A stretch of DNA of 64,000 nucleotides from Pseudomonadota bacterium (GTDB taxonomy: Bacteria > Myxococcota_A > Polyangia > Polyangiales > Polyangiaceae). The notes beneath the pieces were generated by a model. That model worked only from the letters and a program-made list of their open reading frames with translations, did not search any database and had not been told where the DNA came from. Position numbers and translations under genes: made by a program. The stretch lies in contig JAEWRL010000097.1 of NCBI GenBank assembly GCA_023398955.1, positions 186,001-250,000 on the forward strand. Direction: 5' to 3'. Shown here one piece after another: positions 54,759 through 62,806 of the stretch. Numbering within the stretch: position 1 is the stretch's first letter; each line of letters starts with the position of its first letter.

Positions 54759-56028
54759 CGTCCTCCAACTCCGTCAGCCGATCGAGCCGCTTGAGCAATG
54801 CGCCAGGTTCCAGGACTCGATCGAAGACAAGTACCCGCGGATGCTCGAGCGTCACTTCTCCTTGCCCACAAGCCCGCGAGCCGTCGACGCAGAGAATCAG
54901 CGAACGGGCCTCGCTGCAGCCCAACAGTTCGATCCTGCGGCTCAGGGACTCCGGCGTGTAGTAGCCGCTGATCTCGATTAAAAAGCGTCTCGAGGCGCCA
55001 CTGTCCTGGAGGAGCTCCGCGCAAGGAAACACCCACTGCCCCAGGACGCGCAAGGGTGGAGGATCCCGCCTGAGGAGCCACTGGGAAGCCGCGCGCTCGA
55101 GGGCGCCGATCAGCCGGCGCTCTCGGCAATCCCGGCGGCGCGCTGCTGTGGACGTCCATGGAAGTGGATCCTGCGGCCCTATCAGAAGGTCGCGTAGGGT
55201 CGCAGACGGGACGCCTGCCGCGGACCCGGCACTCCGAGTCGCGATCACCGGCACGTGCATCCCGAGCTCACAGCGAGCGACGAGGGAGAAGCTGGGATGC
55301 CGACCCAGGAGCGGCAACAGGGACGCCATGGCCCGGCCATAAACGAGCGTGTGCCGGAAGAGGCTGAGCGGACCAGTCAGCTGGAGCTCTAGCTCGGCAC
55401 GACTGCCTTCCGCTAGCCCATCGCTAGGCACCGCGGCTCCCAAATCCCCCACCACGACCTCGGCAATGAGCCCCAAGCGCTGGGCATGGCGAGCCAGCTC
55501 TCCCCCACCTCCCTGGACGCGAATCGACACCGAGCGCGCGTGGCGCAGCAGTCCCGCGGCCAGGCTGAGGTTGACGTCCAGGCGCAGCTCGGCTGGAGTG
55601 CGAGAGGCCTTCGGCCGCTGCACGAGCCGCGCCGAGGGGATGTCGGCGAGGAGCGAGGCCTCGACCTCTGCAACGCTGTGTTGTAGCTCGCTCGCCGCTG
55701 CCGCGAGCGCTGCCTCGCGAGACCCCAGGCAAGCCATCGCGCGGGCGGTAGCCAGCCTCGCGACGCTTGGCGCGACGGGAGCTCGCACACGAGATTCGTA
55801 AACCCTGTCTAGAACGTGGCGCGCCATACATGACGCCCGGGGCGGTGATCGGTGGGGCAACGGCTCGCAGAGCGACCGCTCCAAGGCCGCCCGCGGTTTG
55901 CCCACGTGGGCCTCGTACACCGCCAGCAGGTCGGCGAGCCACACCTCGTCCGCCGTCGTGAGGTAAGCGGGAACGAGCTTGCCGCCCGCAGAGGCGACGT
56001 CCACGAGCCCCTTGGGCAGCATGGTCAC
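54745..56028 (-). CDS. Bax1-like protein (DUF790), XPB partner nuclease
   Basis: DUF790 includes archaeal Bax1, a PD-(D/E)xK-type nuclease that binds XPB. The 427-aa product has the characteristic GKLVPAYLTTADEVWLADLLA N-terminus, a DVNLSLAAGLLRHARSVSI region and the C-terminal catalytic stretch LIEISGYYTPESL. The position expected to carry the PD-motif Asp reads FPCAEL (PC), so the nuclease site may be altered. The ATG overlaps the helicase stop by 4 nt, so they form one unit. Confidence 0.83.
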   Translation of the reverse strand: MTMLPKGLVDVASAGGKLVPAYLTTADEVWLADLLAVYEAHVGKPRAALERSLCEPLPHRSPPRASCMARHVLDRVYESRVRAPVAPSVARLATARAMACLGSREAALAAAASELQHSVAEVEASLLADIPSARLVQRPKASRTPAELRLDVNLSLAAGLLRHARSVSIRVQGGGGELARHAQRLGLIAEVVVGDLGAAVPSDGLAEGSRAELELQLTGPLSLFRHTLVYGRAMASLLPLLGRHPSFSLVARCELGMHVPVIATRSAGSAAGVPSATLRDLLIGPQDPLPWTSTAARRRDCRERRLIGALERAASQWLLRRDPPPLRVLGQWVFPCAELLQDSGASRRFLIEISGYYTPESLSRRIELLGCSEARSLILCVDGSRACGQGEVTLEHPRVLVFDRVLEPGALLKRLDRLTELEDVTPR

Positions 56029-57494
56029 GGCTCGCCCCGCAAGCGGGAGTCACTACCCGGAAGCGAGCGCTCCGCAGTGCCCCCGCGGCCGCCATGCTGA
56101 CCTATCAGGAGCCCGCGGCGCCGCTCGTTTCCGCGACGTTCCTCCTGCGGGACGTCGCCCACCAGCTCGTAGACGAGGGCGCGCTTCCCAGGCCGGGGGC
56201 GAAGCAGGCGTCCTACCCGTTGTACGTGCTCACGTTCGCCAAAGCTGCCGCCGACAATGATCGCCACGTCCGCGTCCGGCACGTCCACGCCCTCGTTGAG
56301 CACGCGCGCCGAGACCACGGCTCGAATCTCACCCCGGTCGAAGGCGGAGAGCACCGCTTCACGTTCCATCCGCCCGATGTCACACGTGATGGGGGAGACG
56401 AGGTACTCCTCGGCAATCCGATAGGCAGCGCGGTTCGACTCGGTGAATACCATGCAACGCGCACTGGCATGCCGCGCCAACAGCTCTCCGATCATCCGGT
56501 GCTTGGCGTCGGTCAGCGCGAGTAGCTCCCGGGCGCGACGGTAGGCGCGGAGGGCGCGGCGTCCCTCCCTGCTAGCTTGAGCCCAGCTCACGAAGCCCCC
56601 AAAGCTGCCCCCGGGAAACAGGCGCTTGAAGGTCCTCAGCGTCGCTACGAAGGCAGCGTAGTCCCGCTCATAGCAGCGTCGCTCGACGGCAGACAGTGGG
56701 AGCGAGAGCACGACGACCTCGAACTCCGCCAAGAAGTCGCCGCAAAGCTCCGCGAGGTTTTGCTCGAAGACCACCGGACCGATGAGCATGCGAAGCCGGC
56801 CCAAGCTCCCGCTGCCAGGCGGCGTGGCGGTAAGACCGAGACGCCGTGGCGCTGCGCACATTTCCAACGCCTCGTCACGGAGCCCACCTCCGAAATGGTG
56901 CACCTCATCCACCAGCACCATCTCGAAGCGGTTTCCGAGCTCCGCCATATGCCGATAGGCGCTCTCGAAGGTAGTGACAGTTAGCGGAAGCACGCAGCGC
57001 TGCCCGTCACCCAGCACGCCGACAGCCCCGGCTCCTGCTGCGAGGAGGCGTCCACGCCACTGGTGAAGCAATACGCGCGTAGGAACCAGGCAAAGGCAGC
57101 TCCCCGCTCTGGCTGCCAGCGCCATACCTACGTGTGTCTTGCCAGACCCGGTGGGCATGACGAGCACGCCGCGTTCCTCGTTGGCGACGAAGCTCGCGAC
57201 AGCCGCCGCTTGGTACGGTCGCAACGCGGGCGCTCGAAGCAGCGGCGCTGGCAAGCCCACCCGCGGAGCGAAGACGTGATCCTCGACACCCAGCTCGCGC
57301 TCGCGGGCTGCGGTGACGACCTCCGCATAGCGGCAGGCGGGCGCCCGAAACTGGAGGGTGCGCGGGTCCCAAACTAACCCGGGTAGCGTGCCAGCAGCGC
57401 CATGCCTTCCACGAGGGACCTCCTGCCCGAGGGCGTCCAGGAGAAGGGTCCCACGGTCGAAATGAAGGTGCAACGGAGGGGTGTTGCCGCTCAT
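56025..57494 (-). CDS. XPB-like DEAD/DEAH-family DNA helicase
   Basis: A 489-aa superfamily 2 helicase of XPB/Ssl2 type, normally archaeal/eukaryotic DNA repair but also in some bacteria. Motifs: VLVMPTGSGKTHVG (Walker A, ~116), VLVDEVHHFGGG (DEVH-box, ~196), LGLTATPPG, and the second domain with CMVFTESNRAA, ARVLNEGVDVPDADVAI and HVQRVGRLLRPRPGKRA. The Met at 57494 is chosen; upstream frame is non-homologous. The Bax1-like gene follows with a 4-nt overlap, forming a helicase-nuclease pair. Confidence 0.88.
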   Translation of the reverse strand: MSGNTPPLHLHFDRGTLLLDALGQEVPRGRHGAAGTLPGLVWDPRTLQFRAPACRYAEVVTAARERELGVEDHVFAPRVGLPAPLLRAPALRPYQAAAVASFVANEERGVLVMPTGSGKTHVGMALAARAGSCLCLVPTRVLLHQWRGRLLAAGAGAVGVLGDGQRCVLPLTVTTFESAYRHMAELGNRFEMVLVDEVHHFGGGLRDEALEMCAAPRRLGLTATPPGSGSLGRLRMLIGPVVFEQNLAELCGDFLAEFEVVVLSLPLSAVERRCYERDYAAFVATLRTFKRLFPGGSFGGFVSWAQASREGRRALRAYRRARELLALTDAKHRMIGELLARHASARCMVFTESNRAAYRIAEEYLVSPITCDIGRMEREAVLSAFDRGEIRAVVSARVLNEGVDVPDADVAIIVGGSFGEREHVQRVGRLLRPRPGKRALVYELVGDVPQEERRGNERRRGLLIGQHGGRGGTAERSLPGSDSRLRGEP

Positions 57495-57911
57495 GGCGCA
57501 AGCGTTCCAGCAATGAACGGGCCATGAGCAACACAGCGTCTCGATAGCCTCCGTGCACGTCATCCTCGCTAAAAGGCCCACCAGACACCAGCGTTCGTGG
57601 CCATCTCCGGTGGCAAATGCCAGCCATTCGTCAGTAGCCGCCACTCGGCCAGCCACCGAAATGCTTTGGGCAATGAGGCCCGTTGGCTGCGAGGCCTACT
57701 CCCAACAGCTCGAGCCGAGCGCGAGGCTGTCCGCCGGTACGACGAGTGCGCCCCGCCTTCTCCGTAGTGGGCAGATTCCATCCGTGCTATCGACGACCGG
57801 CACCGCGTTTCGGCGAGACCGACCGCGGGAGAAGCCGGTGTGCCCCGTTATCACGTCATCGAGCGAAACGGGTGCCGAGAGGCTCTGGACGACGAGTGTG
57901 ACGAGGAAAGC
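57495..57911. other. Divergent intergenic region
   Basis: A 417-nt stretch between the XPB-like gene and a divergent glycan gene, presumably with promoters for both. I found no clear promoter pair, hairpin or conserved ORF. Confidence 0.35.
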
Positions 57912-60323
57912 ATGTCAAACCAGGACCCCCGCCCGGCGCGGAGCCCAGCACTACACCGCCTGGTAGCAGCCAATTGGCGAGGAGCCTTCGTAGCGCTCAG
58001 CTGTGCGGCAGGCGTAGTGATCTACGCCGTCGTCGTGGGGGAGCACTACCCGGGAGAGGAATGGCTTGCTTGGCCGCTCCTTTCTATATGGGGCTGGGTG
58101 CTGCTGCTCCAGGCAGCCTGCCTCTCGACGGGCTACGCGCTGCTCCGCACGGCCTTTCGCCTCGAAGGACCCCTCCTTCAAACCTGGCTCCTCGGACACC
58201 TGCTGGGTCTCATGGTCTTCGTCCTAGGGATGTACGCAGCGGGTGCGCTCGGCTGGTTCGGTACGGCTTTCGCCGTAGTGTGGCCCACTCTGATGCTCGC
58301 GACCGGAGCTCCGTGGTGGTGGCGCCGCGTCCTGACCGAGCCCTGGTGGAGTGCTCCCCTACGCGTCCGCTGGTATCACGTCGCGTTCTGGGCGTTTGGC
58401 GCGGCCGCCCTGGGGTTACTCTACCTTCAGAGCTGCACGCCGGACGCCATCAACTACGACGCGAGCTGGTATCACCTGCCCATAGCCCAGGACTACGCGC
58501 GAGAAGGAGGCATTGTCCGCTTCCCATCCGACTATAACAGGGCGTTTCCGCACCTGACGAGCCTCGTCTTCACGTGGGGCTTCCTCGTGCCCACAGGGCT
58601 TCCCCAACTCCAGTGGATGACAGCCCTTCACCTCGAGTTCTTCGTGGTACTCTGGAAGCTCGTCGGCGTTGCGGCAGTCGCGGCGTGGCTGCTCAGGCGC
58701 TCCCATGTGACCGCCGCTTGGGTCGGCTTCTTCCTGTTCCCTGGCATTTTCGTCTACGATCAGAACATTGGAGGCTCTGCCGATCACTTCTTGGGCTACT
58801 TCGCAGCCCCCGCGCTGCTCACCGCCGGCCAAGCCTGGAAGCGCTTCGATTGGCGATGGCTGACGCTCCTCGGCATCGTTCTCGGCGGTGCCCTGTTGAC
58901 CAAGTACCAGGCGATCTACCTTTGGGGCGGAGCTGGGGCCATCCTGGCTCTCCGGTGGCTGCACTTCGCCCTGGGGCCCGCCATTCTGCGCGTCGCCGCC
59001 AAGGCGCCACAATCGCGTCGGCTATCGGCAGGTCGTGGACGTCCCGTGCCCTGGAAGCGGCTCGTCTGGGCCCCCGTTCTCGTCGTGGGTGTGGCCTTGA
59101 TCATCGCGGCCCCTCACCTGGTCAAGAACGTCCTCTTCCACGGCAATCCCATGTACCCCTTCGCAATGAAGTGGTTCCCCGCCAGCACGCCCATCCATGA
59201 GCATTCGGCGCTGTACTTCCAGGAGATGTACGCGAACCGTCCGTACCTGCCCAAGGGAGAGGGGCTCGCGCGAGTGTGGAACGCCCTCGTGCTCGTGTTC
59301 ACCTACTCCTTCGATCCGCACTACTCGCACACGAGGGGGGTCCCCGTCGTCGGGAGCCTCTTCACCCTACTGACTCCGCTCCTTTTCGTCGTGCGAAGGC
59401 CAGGGCGGCTCTGGCTCGGCGCGCTGGCGGGGTGGGTGGGCCTGTTCGCCTGGGCGAACACCTATACCTCGGATCGCTACCTGCAAGGGCTCATGACGAT
59501 CCCCATCGCCGTCACCGTAGCGCTACTCGTGCGAGGTTGGCAGCTAGGCCCCGTGAGTCGACTTGGGCTCAGCGCCCTAGTGGGGTTCCAGGTCCTGTGG
59601 GGAGCCGACGCCTTCGTCTATTCGGGAGAGTCTCGCATCAGGAGTGCCCTATCCCTGTTCAGCAGCGGCTATGACGGCCGACGGACGCCCGAGCGGCGGT
59701 TCGACTATCGCAGCGAGCACCGCGCCATCACCGAGGCGGTCCCGGAGGACGCCGTCCTCCTCGTACGAAACTATCGGACGACCCTCGGCATCGACCGCAC
59801 GGTCTACAGCGATATCCAGGCTTGGCAATCCTTCATCTTCTACGAGCCCCTGAGGAGCCCGAGGGATCTCTACGAGATGTACAGGTCGAAGGGTATCACG
59901 CACCTCCTCTATCCACAGGGACAGCGTCCTCCGGAAACCCTCCAAGCCGCAGTACTTTTCACGGATCTGGCCACCAATCACAGCGGCGCGCCGAAGCGCT
60001 TCGGCAGCCTCGTCCTCCGCGAGATGGCACCCGACCCGCCGCCGTCCACCCCCTCCTATCGAGTGCTCGTCGACGGCATGCCGGGCGTTATCGACGGCCT
60101 CTATCAGCCCACGGACCTCGTTGTCTACAGCCGCATGCCGGCAGAGCTTCGTCGCCGCCCCGAACCCGAGGCGCGGCTGCGCGGCAACGACCTGCAGGAT
60201 CTCATTCGTAGGGCCAATGCCGTCATCGTTGGGCGACATGCCTCTTCGAGCACTAGGGCAACCCTCACGGGGTTCCGCCTGGCTGAGCGCTTCCCCCACT
60301 ACTCCATCTACACGCGACGCTGA
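57912..60323 (+). CDS. Multi-spanning GT-C-type glycosyltransferase-like membrane protein
   Basis: An 803-aa protein with roughly ten or more hydrophobic segments and a loop NYDASWYHLPIAQDY resembling the catalytic D-containing loop of GT39/ArnT-type GT-C enzymes, which use polyprenyl-phosphate sugars. The C-terminal ~200 residues are soluble and end in RLAERFPHYSIYTRR. The start is ATG at 57912, with GAGGAAAGC just upstream; the longer frame adds 24 poorly conserved residues. Neighbours (GT2 and methyltransferase genes, convergent) suggest cell-surface glycan work. Confidence 0.78.
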   Translation: MSNQDPRPARSPALHRLVAANWRGAFVALSCAAGVVIYAVVVGEHYPGEEWLAWPLLSIWGWVLLLQAACLSTGYALLRTAFRLEGPLLQTWLLGHLLGLMVFVLGMYAAGALGWFGTAFAVVWPTLMLATGAPWWWRRVLTEPWWSAPLRVRWYHVAFWAFGAAALGLLYLQSCTPDAINYDASWYHLPIAQDYAREGGIVRFPSDYNRAFPHLTSLVFTWGFLVPTGLPQLQWMTALHLEFFVVLWKLVGVAAVAAWLLRRSHVTAAWVGFFLFPGIFVYDQNIGGSADHFLGYFAAPALLTAGQAWKRFDWRWLTLLGIVLGGALLTKYQAIYLWGGAGAILALRWLHFALGPAILRVAAKAPQSRRLSAGRGRPVPWKRLVWAPVLVVGVALIIAAPHLVKNVLFHGNPMYPFAMKWFPASTPIHEHSALYFQEMYANRPYLPKGEGLARVWNALVLVFTYSFDPHYSHTRGVPVVGSLFTLLTPLLFVVRRPGRLWLGALAGWVGLFAWANTYTSDRYLQGLMTIPIAVTVALLVRGWQLGPVSRLGLSALVGFQVLWGADAFVYSGESRIRSALSLFSSGYDGRRTPERRFDYRSEHRAITEAVPEDAVLLVRNYRTTLGIDRTVYSDIQAWQSFIFYEPLRSPRDLYEMYRSKGITHLLYPQGQRPPETLQAAVLFTDLATNHSGAPKRFGSLVLREMAPDPPPSTPSYRVLVDGMPGVIDGLYQPTDLVVYSRMPAELRRRPEPEARLRGNDLQDLIRRANAVIVGRHASSSTRATLTGFRLAERFPHYSIYTRR

Positions 60324-60390
60324 AAGCACCAGAGCCCGGTCGGAGTCGCGCGGGGTTACAACCGCAACGTTTGCTGCTTTCGGACTCCGC

Positions 60391-60996
60391 TTAGAGCCGC
60401 TCACAGAGGTACATGGTCCACGGGAGTGGAGAGCGCTCCTCCAGCACCCGAAAGTGGCTCACCAAGAGCGCGCCAAGAGTCCGCCGATTGAAGTGTTGAA
60501 CGTGGCCCGGCGTGTTCCCAAGGTCACGAACGTAGCGGCCCCGGGCGAGGTTGAGTACCCTCCACAAGGGTTCCCGCGGAGTACTCACGAGGGCATAGCG
60601 CGACGAGACGCGCGCCAGCTCAGCGACTGCCAGCTCGGGTCGCTCCAGGTGCTCGAGTACCTCGCAGCAAATCACTAGATCGTAGCTACCGTCAGCAAAA
60701 GGGAGGTCATAGATGCTGGCTTCGCGGAACTCGAGCATGGGGTGAAGCTCGGGGGCGAGGCGCTCGAGGCTCAGATCGCAGGCGCAGAAGGCCTCCGGGG
60801 CCGCGACGTTGCGCACCAGATCATCGGCCAGCCTGCCCTCCCCGCAGCCGACCTCGAGCACCCGCTTGGCTCCCGCACCAGCGTAGAGTTCACGCACCGA
60901 CTTCAGGAAGCCCTGCATCAGCCAGCGCGCTACCGGATTCTTGCTGCCGTACTTGTCGTACACGTTCCCGACGATGTTGCGTTCGGACCCTTTCAT
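60391..60996 (-). CDS. SAM-dependent methyltransferase
   Basis: A 201-aa methyltransferase with motif I KRVLEVGCGEGRLADDLV, the acidic motif AFCACDLSLERLAPELHP, and YDLVICCEVLEHLERPE (post-I motif) typical of the UbiE/MT11 fold. It likely acts on a lipid or sugar because the GT2 gene upstream overlaps its start by 4 nt (ATGA). The longer upstream frame lies inside the glycosyltransferase gene and is rejected. Confidence 0.9.
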   Translation of the reverse strand: MKGSERNIVGNVYDKYGSKNPVARWLMQGFLKSVRELYAGAGAKRVLEVGCGEGRLADDLVRNVAAPEAFCACDLSLERLAPELHPMLEFREASIYDLPFADGSYDLVICCEVLEHLERPELAVAELARVSSRYALVSTPREPLWRVLNLARGRYVRDLGNTPGHVQHFNRRTLGALLVSHFRVLEERSPLPWTMYLCERL

Positions 60997-62015
60997 CGTT
61001 CGTCCTCCGCTTTCCACGGCGCGGCCGCCGTGCGCCGATAGCCGTCGCGGCCAAGAGCTTCCCCCCCTGGCAAGAGCCCATTCTCGAGGCGCCTCAGGCG
61101 GCGCAGCGTCTCTTCGAGCAAACGCCTGTTTGCTGCGATGAGCTCCCCCAGCAGGGCGACAATGCCAATGAGGAACGCGAGCACCACGCAACCCACGCCG
61201 ATCGTCAGGGATTGCGTGTAACCGCTATAGTCGGGGTTGAGGAGCCAATGGTAGAGAAAGCGCCCCACCAAAGCGCCCCCCACGAGGACGAGCACCATAG
61301 CCAGCGCAGCGAAGGTCTGCACCGGGCGGTACATGGCGTAAGCCCGGAAGATCACTGGACCGGCTCGGCGCAGGTAGTCCGGCACGGAGCGAAAGAGCCG
61401 AGACTCCCGCGTCTTCGGGTTCGTGGTGATGGCCACATTGACGACGACCAAACCCGCGCGTCCAGCTTGGATGAGCGTCTCGAGGGTGTACGTGAAGCGG
61501 TTATGAACGAAGAGTCTTTCGGCTGCGGCGCGCGTCAGCGCTCGAAAGCCACTCGTCGAATCGGCCACCGTCGTCGCGGAGGCCGTTCGCACGAGACGTG
61601 AGCCCCAGCGTTGCAGGAGACGCTTGACGGGCGAAAAATGGGCGATGGTGTCCGTACGACGATCGCCAACCACCACATCAGCGCGACCATCGAGGATGGG
61701 TGCCACGAGCCGTGGGATGTCCTGCCCCCGGTATTGGTTGTCGGCATCCGTATTGACGATGATGTCTGCTCCAAGCCGCAGCGCAGCTTCCAGCCCCGCC
61801 GTGAAGGCGTTGGCGAGCCCGCGGTTCTCCTTGATGCGAAGCACGTGGTGGGCTCCCGCCAGGGAAGCGACCTCCGAGGTACCATCGGTGCTGCCGTCGT
61901 CCACTATCATCACTTCGATGGAGTCGATCCCAGGGATGCGGCGCGGCAGGTCCGCCATGGTGCTTGCCAGGTTATCCCGCTCGTTGAAACACGGGATCTG
62001 AATCACTAGCTTCAT
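60993..62015 (-). CDS. Family 2 glycosyltransferase, dolichol-phosphate-mannose-synthase-like
   Basis: The 340-aa protein has a GT2 core: IQIPCFNERDNLASTMADL, VMIVDDGSTDGT, and VNTDADNQYRGQD (DxD, residues 90-92), the ADSTSGFRALTR segment, and two C-terminal membrane helices (AALAMVLVLVGGALVGRF and TIGVGCVVLAFLIGIVALL). This architecture transfers sugar to polyprenyl phosphate, and such products feed GT-C enzymes. The gene for a GT-C-like membrane protein lies nearby. The stop overlaps the methyltransferase start. Confidence 0.9.
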   Translation of the reverse strand: MKLVIQIPCFNERDNLASTMADLPRRIPGIDSIEVMIVDDGSTDGTSEVASLAGAHHVLRIKENRGLANAFTAGLEAALRLGADIIVNTDADNQYRGQDIPRLVAPILDGRADVVVGDRRTDTIAHFSPVKRLLQRWGSRLVRTASATTVADSTSGFRALTRAAAERLFVHNRFTYTLETLIQAGRAGLVVVNVAITTNPKTRESRLFRSVPDYLRRAGPVIFRAYAMYRPVQTFAALAMVLVLVGGALVGRFLYHWLLNPDYSGYTQSLTIGVGCVVLAFLIGIVALLGELIAANRRLLEETLRRLRRLENGLLPGGEALGRDGYRRTAAAPWKAEDER

Positions 62016-62098
62016 GGGGCCTTTTCTCCGCGCCCACCGTAATCAGACGGCCGGCGCCACGCAACCTGAGCGCCAGCATTCACGATTCGGCCAGCGTC

Positions 62099-62545
62099 TC
62101 AGCGCTCCGGAGGATCCGACGTCTCATAGTGATTCAACAGCCACCCGGCGAAGGCGTCCACCGCCACCCTGAAGTCAGCGCGCGAGCCACAGCGTAACGC
62201 AGTTCGCTTAGCAGCTTGCATCGCAGACAAGAGAGCGTCGTGAGAACAGCGGTGCCCCGCGTAGTCGGGGCTCCCTCGCGCCAGGATCCTAGACTCCTGG
62301 TCTGCGAAATCATTCGCCACGTCGTGGATGAGGCGCTCGAGCATTACCACTGTCGCGTCACGGTCGAACGCGCCAGCGTTGTCCTGAAGTCGGCTACGCA
62401 GCTCGTTCACTCTGTCCCGGACGCTTTCTGCGTTGGACCCCAGTCGCGTTCGCACGCGGGACACGGGTTCAGGCGGAACCGCGCCGGCTCCTAGCGAGCT
62501 GCTGAGCGAGTCTGCGTCTTTGGCCAAGGCTTCGTCGTCGGGCAC
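62099..62545 (-). CDS. Degenerate hemerythrin-like protein
   Basis: A 148-aa protein with a polar N-terminal ~50 residues and a C-terminal part matching bacteriohemerythrin: FADQESRILARGSPDY, GHRCSHDALL (two His) and WLLNHYETSD (His and Asp). In the position of the usual HFxxEE it reads DFADQES, so a His and a Glu ligand of the diiron centre appear replaced by Asp and Gln. Either the iron site is lost or ligand use is different. No neighbour gives a function. Confidence 0.58.
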   Translation of the reverse strand: MPDDEALAKDADSLSSSLGAGAVPPEPVSRVRTRLGSNAESVRDRVNELRSRLQDNAGAFDRDATVVMLERLIHDVANDFADQESRILARGSPDYAGHRCSHDALLSAMQAAKRTALRCGSRADFRVAVDAFAGWLLNHYETSDPPER

Positions 62546-62806
62546 GGCTCACGTCCGCATCGGTTTGGTCGACCACATGGCGCGCCACTGGCGACCCTTA
62601 ACATGGCCACGGATCGACTCGTGGTGCCACTTGGACAGGCGCTGGCGCAGACTTTGGAATCCGCGGGGAAGGAATCGCGAAGGCTCCCCAGCGGGCCCCA
62701 CACCCGCCTACAAGAGTTCAGATAGGATGAGCTTTCTTTGCTTCCTGTGCCCACTTCAATGGGGTGCGGCTAAGCTTGATGGGACGCTCGCTCGGGAGTT
62801 CATTCG

